Shown in pieces: positions 34,359 through 43,243 of a DNA stretch of 64,000 nt (the first letter of the stretch is position 1; each line of letters starts with the position of its first letter). The notes under the pieces are model-generated. The model was not told the origin of the DNA, searched no databases, and worked only from the letters and a program-made list of their open reading frames with translations. The position numbers and the translations under genes were made by a program. Source of the stretch: Flavobacteriales bacterium (GTDB taxonomy: Bacteria; Bacteroidota; Bacteroidia; NS11-12g; UBA9320); NCBI GenBank assembly GCA_020635435.1, contig JACJZU010000002.1:496001-560000 (forward strand), written 5' to 3'.

Positions 34359-35279
34359 CTACTCCGTTTTAGCCCCAAACAACCTCCTGCGAAACGCAGC
34401 GATCAAAGCTACCACCCCGATCATCAACGGTTTTAGGAATTTTATAAAGAAGCCACCCACCTTAGCCAGGATTCCAACTTTTGCCAATACTTTTCCGGCT
34501 ATCAGACCTCCAATTCCATAGGCGGCGATCTTATCGTATTTGGGGTTGAAATCGGCATATCGGTTGCCCTCACTGAAGTGGACACTCGCCAGGATCTCAT
34601 CGATATCTTCCTTCACAAGTGGTAGGGCGTCCAAATTACCAATGATATTCAAGTTCAAATATCCTTTCCGGCCTAGTACCCTGATATTGTAGTTGAGGGT
34701 GTGACTTTCTTCTCCTTCGAAGGCCAATTCCTTTGCCCAATGCAACTTCTTTTCTTTATCGTCATAAAATGGGGGAGAGGCCCAACCGACCAATTCAACG
34801 GTTGGGTAGCCTTGTTCGGAGCGCATTTCATTTTCCCCTCTGGCTTCTTCCTGCATCTGTTCGAGTAGCTCGCTATAATCAATATCTTTTGCGTCGTTGT
34901 CCTTTACATGACCATCCTCGCTGTAACTGATCTCGATTGCGTAGGTGAAGGAATCGCTGAGCGGACCAACATTGGCTGGAAAGATCATTCCGATCACGGA
35001 TTCATCGGGTGGATTTCCCCAGATGTCCTCTAAAACCTTGCGGGCATCCTCCCGGTCCAGGAATCGGAATTTTGACGAGAGATCGAGATAAGCTAACCCA
35101 TCATTCAATTCAATTTTGCCTTCCTTGTAACTTAAACTTGCATTCAATTCATTGATCTCATTGAGTTGAGCGAGTAATTCGTTTAATTCAGTTGTGTCAG
35201 CAGTTTGTTCATCCTCAACGGCGCGAACATGGAGTGATAAACTGAGGAAGATGAAAAATGGGAGCCAAATTCGTTTCAT
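34359..35279 (-). CDS. DUF2167 family exported membrane protein
   Basis: The 306-residue protein has a signal peptide (MKRIWLPFFIFLSLSLHVRA, about 20), a periplasmic domain in the DUF2167 pattern (EGKIELNDGLAYLDL, DVW/EDIWGNPPDESVIGMIFP, VGWASPPFYDDKEKKLHWAKEL, NYNIRVLGRKGYLNLNII) and a C-terminal membrane region (about 255-295, GGLIAGKVLAKVG ... MIGVVALIAAF). Members are widespread and uncharacterised. The frame reaches 35297, but the ATG at 35279 suits the signal peptide. It is divergent from ftcD and stands alone. Confidence 0.85.
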   Translation of the reverse strand: MKRIWLPFFIFLSLSLHVRAVEDEQTADTTELNELLAQLNEINELNASLSYKEGKIELNDGLAYLDLSSKFRFLDREDARKVLEDIWGNPPDESVIGMIFPANVGPLSDSFTYAIEISYSEDGHVKDNDAKDIDYSELLEQMQEEARGENEMRSEQGYPTVELVGWASPPFYDDKEKKLHWAKELAFEGEESHTLNYNIRVLGRKGYLNLNIIGNLDALPLVKEDIDEILASVHFSEGNRYADFNPKYDKIAAYGIGGLIAGKVLAKVGILAKVGGFFIKFLKPLMIGVVALIAAFRRRLFGAKTE

Positions 35280-35335
35280 AGGAGGGGTTTTGCGCAAATT
35301 AGTTATTTCAGCTTAAGCCTCCATGTATTCCGCAT

Positions 35336-35343
35336 TATTTTTG
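35336..35343 (+). promoter_or_regulatory. -7 promoter box for ftcD
   Basis: TATTTTTG is an exact TAnnTTTG match ending 13 bases before the ftcD ATG. No -33 TTG was found. Confidence 0.5.
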
Positions 35344-35356
35344 AGCCCGTAAAAAG

Positions 35357-37048
35357 ATGAGCATGCAAAAACCAATAATCGAGTGCGTACCTAATTTTAG
35401 TGAAGGTCGGGACTTGTCGGTGATCGAGCAGATCTGTGACGAGATCCGTTCAGTTGAAGGTGTTTCCCTGTTGGATGTGGATCCGGGGAAAGCTACGAAT
35501 CGAACTGTGGTCACATTTGTTGGGGATCCGGAATCAGTTGTTGAGGCGGCATTCAGGGCCATCCGAAAGGCTTCGCGTTTGATCGATATGTCGAAACATC
35601 ATGGTGAGCACGCACGTATGGGGGCGACCGATGTTTGTCCGTTGATCCCGGTTAGTGGCATCAGCATGGAAGATACGGCAGTTTACGCACAAAAATTAGC
35701 GAAACGGGTGGGAGATGAGCTCCAGATACCTGTTTATCTCTATGGTGCAGCGCAAAGTAGATCTTATCGTTCCGATCTCAGTGTGATCCGGGCGGGAGAG
35801 TATGAGGGTTTTTTCGACAAGATACGAAAACCTGAATGGACCCCGGACTTTGGACCGGCTGTTATGAATGCTCAAACCGGAGCAAGTGTGATCGGTGCGC
35901 GCGATTTCCTCATTGCGTATAACGTGAATTTGAATACAACCTCGACGCGAATTGCGAACCGTATTGCCTTTGATGTTCGGGAGGCAGGACGGGTAAAGCG
36001 CATAGGAAACCCTTACACTGGAAAGGTTGAGTTGGATGAGTCGGGTGAACCGGTTCGGATACCGGGTGCATGTAAGGCAGTTAAGGCAGTTGGCTGGTAT
36101 ATCGAAGAGTATGGTATAGCACAGATATCTGCTAATTTGACCAATTTCAAAGTGACTCCCTTGCACGTGTTCTTTGAAGAAGTGACCAAAAGTGCCGAAA
36201 GCCGTGGAGTGCGCATTACGGGAAGTGAACTTGTGGGTTTGATACCGCTGCAGGCCATGCTTGATGCCGGAACTTATTTTCTTCAAAAGCAGGATCGTTC
36301 GGCCGGTGTAAGCGAGGCTGAATTGATACATATAGCCATCAAATCCCTTGGTTTGGATGAATTGGGTCCGTTTGATCCTCAGAAGAAGATCGTTGAATAC
36401 GCGATGCGCAAAGCTGACGAACACGCCCTGATCAGTCTTTCTGCTGCCGATTTGGCCAACAAGGTTGCATCGGAAAGTCCTGCTCCCGGTGGAGGTTCCG
36501 TTTCTGCTTATGTCGGAGCCCTGGGGGTTTCACTTGCCACTATGGTTGCAAACCTGAGTGCCAACAAGAGGGGCTGGGAAGATAAGGTTGCTCATTACGG
36601 AGACTGGGCAGTGAAGGGACAGAATATCAAACGCAATCTGTTGTATTTGGTGGATGAGGACACCCGTGCATTTGAAGGAGTGATGAACGCCTATCAACTG
36701 CCTAAGAATGACGAGGAAGAAGCCAAGCACAGAACGGAGGCCATTGAGAAGGCCAATGTATATGCAACCCAGATTCCGCTTCGTGTTATGAAGGAAGCGG
36801 CTTCTTCCTACGATCTGCTCGCTGAAATGGTCTATACCGGTAATCCAAATTCAATCACCGATGCAGGCGTAGGTGTGTTGTGTACGCGAACGGCTGTGCA
36901 TGGAGCATATATGAATGTGCTCATAAACATCAGTGGATTGCATGACAAAGAATTGGCCGAAGCTTTTAGGAAAGAGGCTTCAGAGATCTTTCAGGAATCG
37001 GAAATGCGCTCCAAAGCGATCCTGGAGCATATCGAATCCGGACTGTAG
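35357..37048 (+). CDS. ftcD: bifunctional glutamate formimidoyltransferase/formimidoyl-THF cyclodeaminase
   Basis: The 563-residue fusion links histidine degradation to folate: it moves the formimino group from formiminoglutamate to tetrahydrofolate and then deaminates it to methenyl-THF. The N-terminal transferase (about 1-320) has IIECVPNFSEGRD, SKHHGEHARMGATDVCPL and VGWYIEEYGIAQISANL; the C-terminal cyclodeaminase (about 355-563) has SPAPGGGSVSAYVGALG and NPNSITDAGVGV. Other hut genes are not in the window. It is convergent with the HMG-CoA reductase gene. Confidence 0.93.
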   Translation: MSMQKPIIECVPNFSEGRDLSVIEQICDEIRSVEGVSLLDVDPGKATNRTVVTFVGDPESVVEAAFRAIRKASRLIDMSKHHGEHARMGATDVCPLIPVSGISMEDTAVYAQKLAKRVGDELQIPVYLYGAAQSRSYRSDLSVIRAGEYEGFFDKIRKPEWTPDFGPAVMNAQTGASVIGARDFLIAYNVNLNTTSTRIANRIAFDVREAGRVKRIGNPYTGKVELDESGEPVRIPGACKAVKAVGWYIEEYGIAQISANLTNFKVTPLHVFFEEVTKSAESRGVRITGSELVGLIPLQAMLDAGTYFLQKQDRSAGVSEAELIHIAIKSLGLDELGPFDPQKKIVEYAMRKADEHALISLSAADLANKVASESPAPGGGSVSAYVGALGVSLATMVANLSANKRGWEDKVAHYGDWAVKGQNIKRNLLYLVDEDTRAFEGVMNAYQLPKNDEEEAKHRTEAIEKANVYATQIPLRVMKEAASSYDLLAEMVYTGNPNSITDAGVGVLCTRTAVHGAYMNVLINISGLHDKELAEAFRKEASEIFQESEMRSKAILEHIESGL

Positions 37049-37052
37049 TGGT

Positions 37053-38408
37053 TTACATACCCTTGGTCCGAACGAGTTCCTCTCTGCTGATTCCCCGTAC
37101 CATGCAGAACGCGTCCAGGGTATTCTGATAACTCGGAACCTTATCGCGGAAATAGTCGATGATCTGATCCTTCTCTGCCTGTGTTGCCTCAAGTTGGTTG
37201 AGGATGTTCAGCAAATGCATTTTCATATGTCCTTTCTGAATACCTGTAGTGGTAAGCGAACGGAGTGCTGAAAAATTCTGAGCCAATCCGGCGGATGCAA
37301 TTATCTCCATCAACTCTTCCGCATTGGGATGCCCCAGTAATTCATGGCTGAATTTAACCATGGGATGGAGCGATGTGATCCCTCCCACGGTACCAAGTGA
37401 AAGTGGAATTTCGATCCAGAAACGGAATACGCCATCTTCCACCAACACATGCGATAAGCTACGATATCTGCCATCACGAGCAGCGAAAGCATGCGCACAG
37501 GCTTCTACGGCTCTGAAATCATTTCCGGTGGCGATCACCAAAGCGTCTACACCATTCATGATCCCTTTGTTGTGGGTAACGGCTCGATAAGGTTCAATTT
37601 CTGCACAATGTACGGCACGAACGAATTTCTCAGCAAAATCATTCGCATCCATTTCAGTGCCGGATGTGAGACTTTCCACGGGGCAACTTACCTCGGCACG
37701 AACCAGGCATTCCGGAGTGTAATTGCTCAGAATGCACATGATGATCTCGATATGGCGATCGATCAGAGCCGGATCGCGTTGTGCTTGGAACTCGAGGATC
37801 TCAGCCCATTTCTCCAGTATGGTGTTGATGAAATTGGCACCCATGGAATCACAGGTCTCAAAGGTTCCCTTGATCTGGTAGTAATTCGGCTCAAGATCCG
37901 AACGATCGATCAGTTCAACATCGAGGATCCCGCCCCCGCGTAAACGCATGTTGTGCGTAATGTCGTCGGTCTCATCGAAGAATCGCTGTTGAATATTGGC
38001 GAAGAACTGCTGCAATTCACTTTTGTCGGTTCCGCGCCAAACAAAATGTACATGACCGATCTTCTTCATCGAGATCACCCGGGCTTTGAAACCACCCCGT
38101 TCCACCCAGAAATTGGCAGCTTTGGCCATAGCTGCCACTACCGAACTTTCTTCAATGGCCATTGGCAGACAATACATTTTCCCATTCACCAGAAAATTCG
38201 GCGCTATCCCGTAAGGCATATAATAGTTGCTCACGGTATTCTCAATGAATTCGTCGTGCAGTTTTTGGACGGCCACGTCGTTGTGCCAGTAACTGCGCAG
38301 AAGATCCAGGGAGCGCCCGGGATCATCAAAGTAGTTCTCAATGAGCCATTCTATTTTCGATTCTTTACTGAGCTTGCTGAAGCCCTGGATGTAGCCAACA
38401 TCTTTCAT
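37053..38408 (-). CDS. class II hydroxymethylglutaryl-CoA reductase
   Basis: This enzyme makes (or in some bacteria degrades) mevalonate. The 451-residue protein has the catalytic Glu region FIENTVSNYYMPYGIAPN (about residues 55-72), CDSMGANFINT, the Lys/Asp region HNKGIMNGVDALVIATGND, and the C-terminal catalytic His in GIQKGHMKMH. The short form without a membrane anchor marks class II. It lies 10 bases after the IPP isomerase gene, so a biosynthetic mevalonate role is likely. The ATG start is well supported by the family opening. Confidence 0.93.
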   Translation of the reverse strand: MKDVGYIQGFSKLSKESKIEWLIENYFDDPGRSLDLLRSYWHNDVAVQKLHDEFIENTVSNYYMPYGIAPNFLVNGKMYCLPMAIEESSVVAAMAKAANFWVERGGFKARVISMKKIGHVHFVWRGTDKSELQQFFANIQQRFFDETDDITHNMRLRGGGILDVELIDRSDLEPNYYQIKGTFETCDSMGANFINTILEKWAEILEFQAQRDPALIDRHIEIIMCILSNYTPECLVRAEVSCPVESLTSGTEMDANDFAEKFVRAVHCAEIEPYRAVTHNKGIMNGVDALVIATGNDFRAVEACAHAFAARDGRYRSLSHVLVEDGVFRFWIEIPLSLGTVGGITSLHPMVKFSHELLGHPNAEELMEIIASAGLAQNFSALRSLTTTGIQKGHMKMHLLNILNQLEATQAEKDQIIDYFRDKVPSYQNTLDAFCMVRGISREELVRTKGM

Positions 38409-38418
38409 ATGTATTGTT

Positions 38419-39468
38419 TCAAGATTCTTTGATGCGGAGTAATTTTCGGGCGAGTTGCAATCCTTCTATCTGGGATTGCACAAATAGATCCAGTTCCTCT
38501 GTTCCTTCGATCGCCGCTCTGAGAAATGCTGAAGCCTGGCCATAGATCGCCGGAGCCTTGCATTTTTGGATGTAATAATAACCATCCAGGAAATTTTGAA
38601 CCCCACCGGAAATGATCACAGGTGGGATTGATCCCTGCGTGTTTTGGTAAATATTGTTGTAGAACCCGATCATCTCATCGGCGCTATGACCTGTAAAGGC
38701 CAGGATCTCATGCCCCGGCCGGTGCGGAGCAGTTCGACGATCTGCTTCCATTTGGGTGAAATTCGTGCCTCCGAAGGCTGCAAAATCAATAGCTGCAAGT
38801 GGCAGTTCAGTCAGGGCTTTGAGGCTGTTCGGTCCCATTCCCTGACCGACTTCCTTCACGATCACGCGTAGATCGAGCCTTTCGAGTACATCGGTTATCG
38901 TGTTGATCGGCTCCCGCGCGATTAGATCGCCTTCAGGTTGAAGCCATTCCTGAAGTGGATTCACATGAATGATCAGTCCGTCGGTCTCTGTTTTGTCAAT
39001 GAGTTCAGTGATGAGATCAAGTCGACCTCTATCCAGGATCTCCTGAACTTGTGCGATACCCAGATTTGCGTAGAGCGCAACTTCCGATCCGGCATCCTTG
39101 CGGAGTTGAAAGTCAGAAAGGTATGTGTCATCTTCAAGGATCATTCGGCATGAACCGAGCCCCATACCCAGGCCGTATTGGCCGCATACTTTTGCCAATC
39201 TCCGGTTGATGGTTCCGGCGAGTTCTGTCCCACCTGTCATACTGCTAATCCAGATCGGATTTCTGAATCTTTTCCCTAAAAAGGATAAGGATTCAAGTTG
39301 AGCCGGATCATCGGGTTTTGGGTGCGCACCTAAGATCGGTTCGTAGTAAAAGCGCGCATCGTTTTGATGAACCTGTGATTGAAGCGCCAGCCGGATATGA
39401 TCAGCCTTGCGCGTACTGCTGTTTGGATCGTTGGAGGACAATTCGGGCAAAGATACCTTCTGTTCCAC
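38419..39468 (-). CDS. fni: type 2 isopentenyl-diphosphate isomerase (FMN-dependent)
   Basis: Fni interconverts IPP and DMAPP using reduced FMN and Mg2+. The 349-residue TIM barrel has TRKADHIRLAL, WISSMTGGTE, GMGLGSCRMILED, IHVNPLQEWLQPEGD, VKEVGQGM, and the FMN-phosphate region PPVIISGGVQNFLDG. It is in an operon with HMG-CoA reductase. Presence of this enzyme plus HMG-CoA reductase means isoprenoids come from mevalonate in this organism. Confidence 0.95.
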   Translation of the reverse strand: MEQKVSLPELSSNDPNSSTRKADHIRLALQSQVHQNDARFYYEPILGAHPKPDDPAQLESLSFLGKRFRNPIWISSMTGGTELAGTINRRLAKVCGQYGLGMGLGSCRMILEDDTYLSDFQLRKDAGSEVALYANLGIAQVQEILDRGRLDLITELIDKTETDGLIIHVNPLQEWLQPEGDLIAREPINTITDVLERLDLRVIVKEVGQGMGPNSLKALTELPLAAIDFAAFGGTNFTQMEADRRTAPHRPGHEILAFTGHSADEMIGFYNNIYQNTQGSIPPVIISGGVQNFLDGYYYIQKCKAPAIYGQASAFLRAAIEGTEELDLFVQSQIEGLQLARKLLRIKES

Positions 39469-39516
39469 TCAGAAACAGACCGACCTGCACAATTGTTCGC
39501 TCTTGGAACGAATTTG

Positions 39517-42003
39517 TCAGCGTATCAGGGTGAAACGACCGGTGAATAACTCCCTGACTCCCTCACCACGCAGAAAATAGGTCCCATTGGGAATATCCCG
39601 GATATCCAATTGCACGGATCCGTTCAAAAATTCAACTTCACGTTCCAAACATGTTCTGCCGCTCAGATCGTACAATTTGAGGTTCATACGTTCGCTTTGC
39701 ACCGTTGTTGAGCGGATGTGTATCTGATCATGCGCCGGGTTTGGGTAGATAGCGAATTGGGAATTCGCATGAAGTGGGGCCAAGGAGGCTGTTTTTTCAA
39801 GGATGGTGAGTACCTCATTGGTGAGTTCGCTGACCTGATCGTTGAATACGATCCTGGCTTTGTTGGAGATCTCGGAACCATAGGGCAATCCAGAGCGCAG
39901 GTTCAATTTAAATGAGATGAAACCGCTATATCCGATCTTATCCATCTCACGGGCCGGATTCGGGATCAGATCGATCTCACTGAAGGTCCAGATTACGATC
40001 GCATAGTTGGAACCAACCGGGCCGTTAACTACCTCCGTTAGAAAATTGTGACTCGCTCCCATTTCCTGAATATAGGCCAGATCAAGATCCACATCGATCG
40101 TGTCGATCACACGAACTGTATGGATGGTATCGCTTGAGAAGTTTGCAAAATTGATGGAATAGACCACTTCGTTTTCCAATGACGGATCCATGTAGGCGAC
40201 CTGCTCTCCTTCATCCGGTGCCGGAAATACCTGTTTATAGTTGTCGAGGTCCTCGGTGCTTATGCTTTGAGTGATCTCTGAGGAATTATCGTCGGTAGCG
40301 GTTTCGTTCGGACTTTGGTCTATCTCCACTTTAAAGGAAAGTTCATTCTCTTCAAGAATTTCAGGTATCCTGAAGTTCAGAGGTATGTAGCGCACCTCTC
40401 CCGGGTTCAAATTCCGGTAGCGCCAGGTGAAGGAGCTGTCGCTGCTTAGATCCGGATTGAGCGGCAGCGAAACCCCGCTGCGCAATTTCTTGCTGAAGTG
40501 AAGGGTTATGTTGCCTTCATTGATCTTCTCGGATCCCAGATTCTCGTATCGGATAACATAGGTCTGTCGTTTACCGTTTCTTGCCTTCCATCCGCCCGAG
40601 GAGGAAATGGTTACATTCACATCTTCAACACTGCCCGTATATTTTCTCGCAAAATTGATGCTGTCGATGATCTGACCTGCCTCGATACGGATTTCAAAAG
40701 CCGGTTGACTGCAGGTGGAGTGTGTCCAATACGGTCGGTCGATCACCCTCACGGTATAGGAACCGGAGGGAAGGAACATCCCATAATTCCCTTTAATATC
40801 CGGTTTCGTATAAAAGCGTCCCGGATTGAACTCGATCAGAACATCGCTCAGCACTTCATCGCGATTATCCTGAACGCAATTCTCGTTTTTATCGAAGAAC
40901 ACAGAACCGGAAACATAGGCAAAATCCTTTCGATAAATGGCTACCCTGCTGATCTTGAACTTTTCAAGGGAGAAGCCTCCATAGGCGAAGAGGTTGTCGC
41001 GAAACACTTTCAACCCTTTGACATTTGCCAGCCAATTGCCTCCGGGAATGGCGATCCATTTCCCGTTCTCAAATCGGATCACAGATTCAGGATTTCCTGT
41101 ATCATCCATTTTAAAGAGGCCACATGCGTATATGTTACCCTGAAATACCACTACATCATTCAAGATCAGCACATCCTTGATCCCGTCCTGCATGGGTTTA
41201 AGTCCTTCTTTTTCCAGCTTGCACAGAACGGGTTTGTTACCAATTCCTGCTCCCAGAAAGATGAACTGTTCTTTCCAGCCTACACCTTTCAATGGCCGTA
41301 TGTCGTTCTTGGGGAAATAGGTCCAGTTCCCATCGTGCCAGATGCCGAGGAAATTTGAACTTTCACCGTGTATGGAGGTGAACAGACCACTTACGAATAT
41401 GGAATCATTTTGAACGAGCAGGTTCGTAATGCTGCCATTGATGCCGGTTCCGGTGTTTATGCCCGACCGTACCCAGGATCCATCGTAACTGAGCAGGTTA
41501 TCTGCCGATACGTTATTGATGGAACTGAAAGTCCCGGCGGCGATGATCTTTCCATCCAACAGTACCAGATCACTTATGGCCCTGAACTTTTGCTGATCCT
41601 GCGAGTTCGGTGTGAGCGATTCAAATTCTGCGGAACTGATCTTGTAGCGGAAGATATGGATGCATTTTGGCGCTTCCTTTACGCGGACAAATTTGCCCGC
41701 CACATAGATAGCACCTTCAAATTCAAGCACAGAGGTAACAACAGCAGCCGAATCGGTGTGGAATGCGAAGAAGGGTTTCCAGTACAATCCATTGAAGGTC
41801 TTGACCTCAAACGACCTTCCCTCTCTGTCGAGACCCTGATCGAACAGTACGTTCAATTCCGAACCGCGCTGGAACATCAGAACCGGCAAGCCTTTGGATT
41901 CCGGGGGTAATCCCTGCCAAACAAACGCACGTAACTGAAGAGGGATCAGAGCCACAGTGCATATTGCTATGAGTATTCTAAGTTTAGCGGTGATACCATT
42001 CAT
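39517..42003 (-). CDS. large secreted T9SS cargo protein with beta-propeller-like repeats and C-terminal sorting domain
   Basis: The 828-residue protein has a signal peptide (about 1-25). Residues about 30-365 repeat a strand pattern (IYVAGKF, IIAAGTFSSINN, IFVSGLFTSIH, IYACGLF, LFAYGGFS) like kelch or delta-type propeller blades. Then come an SdrD-B-like domain (about 372-450, VSGSVFFDKNENCVQDNRDE), a beta-sandwich (about 455-580), a DUF7619-like region (about 590-735, PSLENEVVYSINFANFSSDTIHTV) and the type A sorting domain (about 750-828, FAIYPNPAHDQIHI ... GTYFLRGEG). The sorting domain directs export through the GldKLMN system. It is last in an operon with the TM-barrel protein (20-base overlap) and sigma factor. 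Confidence 0.88.
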   Translation of the reverse strand: MNGITAKLRILIAICTVALIPLQLRAFVWQGLPPESKGLPVLMFQRGSELNVLFDQGLDREGRSFEVKTFNGLYWKPFFAFHTDSAAVVTSVLEFEGAIYVAGKFVRVKEAPKCIHIFRYKISSAEFESLTPNSQDQQKFRAISDLVLLDGKIIAAGTFSSINNVSADNLLSYDGSWVRSGINTGTGINGSITNLLVQNDSIFVSGLFTSIHGESSNFLGIWHDGNWTYFPKNDIRPLKGVGWKEQFIFLGAGIGNKPVLCKLEKEGLKPMQDGIKDVLILNDVVVFQGNIYACGLFKMDDTGNPESVIRFENGKWIAIPGGNWLANVKGLKVFRDNLFAYGGFSLEKFKISRVAIYRKDFAYVSGSVFFDKNENCVQDNRDEVLSDVLIEFNPGRFYTKPDIKGNYGMFLPSGSYTVRVIDRPYWTHSTCSQPAFEIRIEAGQIIDSINFARKYTGSVEDVNVTISSSGGWKARNGKRQTYVIRYENLGSEKINEGNITLHFSKKLRSGVSLPLNPDLSSDSSFTWRYRNLNPGEVRYIPLNFRIPEILEENELSFKVEIDQSPNETATDDNSSEITQSISTEDLDNYKQVFPAPDEGEQVAYMDPSLENEVVYSINFANFSSDTIHTVRVIDTIDVDLDLAYIQEMGASHNFLTEVVNGPVGSNYAIVIWTFSEIDLIPNPAREMDKIGYSGFISFKLNLRSGLPYGSEISNKARIVFNDQVSELTNEVLTILEKTASLAPLHANSQFAIYPNPAHDQIHIRSTTVQSERMNLKLYDLSGRTCLEREVEFLNGSVQLDIRDIPNGTYFLRGEGVRELFTGRFTLIR

Positions 42004-43243
42004 ATCGCAGATTCATTTGAAAGTTCAGGTCATTAATGCGAATTGCACCATTGGGTTGGGAATCCAGGGCTCCGGAATATTGCATTTTGAATCCCAGGGA
42101 GATCGCCGGATCGATCGCATAGCGCAACTGCATGCCAAGCATGTAGTTCAGTTGGATCGGGTCTATGTTTATCTCGGAATTTGTTCGGAGCGAACCGCGG
42201 CTGTCGATGCTGGCGCCTTTGGTTGGTAGGAAGAAGGATGATCGCAATCCGATCGATGCGCCAAGCCACCAGTTGGACCCGATCTTATAGTTGTAACCGT
42301 ATTGTATCGGGATACTGATCGCCCGATAACTCAAATGTTGACGTTCCGCGTAAACCGAATCGCGGTAATTCCGGCGTATCCATGCAATTGTATCTCCGTT
42401 CGTATTGCGAAATGGGATGGAATCGTAGATCAATATGGTGAAGTTGTCGTTGTGGAATCGATACTGATTATACAGGAGACCTGAACTGAATTCATTGCGC
42501 ATCTTCGAAAGGTTGGCCTGCACACCCAGCTGAAGACCCGGTGAAGTGCGTTCGTTCTGTTTGAACTCCCTGTAACGCGGGTTTGAGGATTCTCCGGGAG
42601 GGATCAATTGTTGCCCAAGATTCGTTCCTGCAATCAGTTCAACAGACGGTTTAAAGCGGGTATTCCTTCCGTTTGGCAAAAGCGGGTTCTGATTCCATAC
42701 CTGTTCTTGCTCCATTAATTGATCAGGTATCTCCATTCCCACCAAAGGCCAGCGCGCAATACTTCGATCCAACCTTTTTAAGAAGGCCAAAGTGATCAAT
42801 CCATTCCACGGTTCTTCATTAGTTTGAATGGCGTCTGAATAAACAGGTGCCGCTGGGGGGGCTGTATCCTTTTCATCGGAAGCATTGCGGGAACCGACAT
42901 TCAGGTCTGTTGAGCTGAATTCTGCCGGCTTGGTTGGCAAGGGAAGTTCATGATCCTCCGGCACAGATGCATCCGAAGCGGGAATTTCTCCGATATCTTC
43001 AGGAGTTGCAGGGTTGGTGTGCACTGTACGGTTGCCCGGAGCATCGAATGTTTCCAGGAGATAGCGGGAGGCACCAATGGAGAGGAGCAGGGCAGGTATT
43101 ATAAGCCATAGGAAGAATCGTTTCTTCTTTGGTTGCTTCAATCCGAGTTGAATTGCCTCAAAATCCTTGTCGGAGGTTGGCAATTCGAATCCGCTCAGTT
43201 TTTCACGGAAAAGATCATCGATATGTTTTCGATCCTTATTCAA
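41984..43243 (-). CDS. inner-membrane anchored protein with C-terminal beta-barrel-like domain; possible anti-sigma factor
   Basis: The 419-residue protein has a cytoplasmic head (1-42, DDLFREKLSGFELPTSDKDF), one membrane helix (about 43-60, FFLWLIIPALLLSIGASRYL), a Pro/Glu/Asp-rich linker (about 65-190) and a strand-rich end (about 195-419) shaped like a PorT/OmpA-type outer-membrane barrel, with ending FQMNLRYEWYHR. The head has the place and size of an anti-sigma domain next to an ECF sigma factor, though no zinc motif is seen. It overlaps the sigma gene by 8 bases and the cargo gene by 20. Function is inferred. Confidence 0.75.
   Translation of the reverse strand: MNKDRKHIDDLFREKLSGFELPTSDKDFEAIQLGLKQPKKKRFFLWLIIPALLLSIGASRYLLETFDAPGNRTVHTNPATPEDIGEIPASDASVPEDHELPLPTKPAEFSSTDLNVGSRNASDEKDTAPPAAPVYSDAIQTNEEPWNGLITLAFLKRLDRSIARWPLVGMEIPDQLMEQEQVWNQNPLLPNGRNTRFKPSVELIAGTNLGQQLIPPGESSNPRYREFKQNERTSPGLQLGVQANLSKMRNEFSSGLLYNQYRFHNDNFTILIYDSIPFRNTNGDTIAWIRRNYRDSVYAERQHLSYRAISIPIQYGYNYKIGSNWWLGASIGLRSSFFLPTKGASIDSRGSLRTNSEINIDPIQLNYMLGMQLRYAIDPAISLGFKMQYSGALDSQPNGAIRINDLNFQMNLRYEWYHR

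Noticed and set aside
34114..34521. 135-codon plus-strand frame across the tandem repeat
   Set aside because: About half of it is translated 16-bp repeat, and the end is antisense to the DUF2167 gene; composition is not protein-like.
35696..36424. 242-codon minus-strand frame opposite ftcD
   Set aside because: Antisense to both conserved domains of ftcD; no motif.
40498..41910. Two long plus-strand frames (286 and 180 codons) opposite the T9SS cargo gene
   Set aside because: They are antisense to a gene with clear signal peptide and sorting domain, have no recognisable motif and show low-complexity composition typical of shadow frames.
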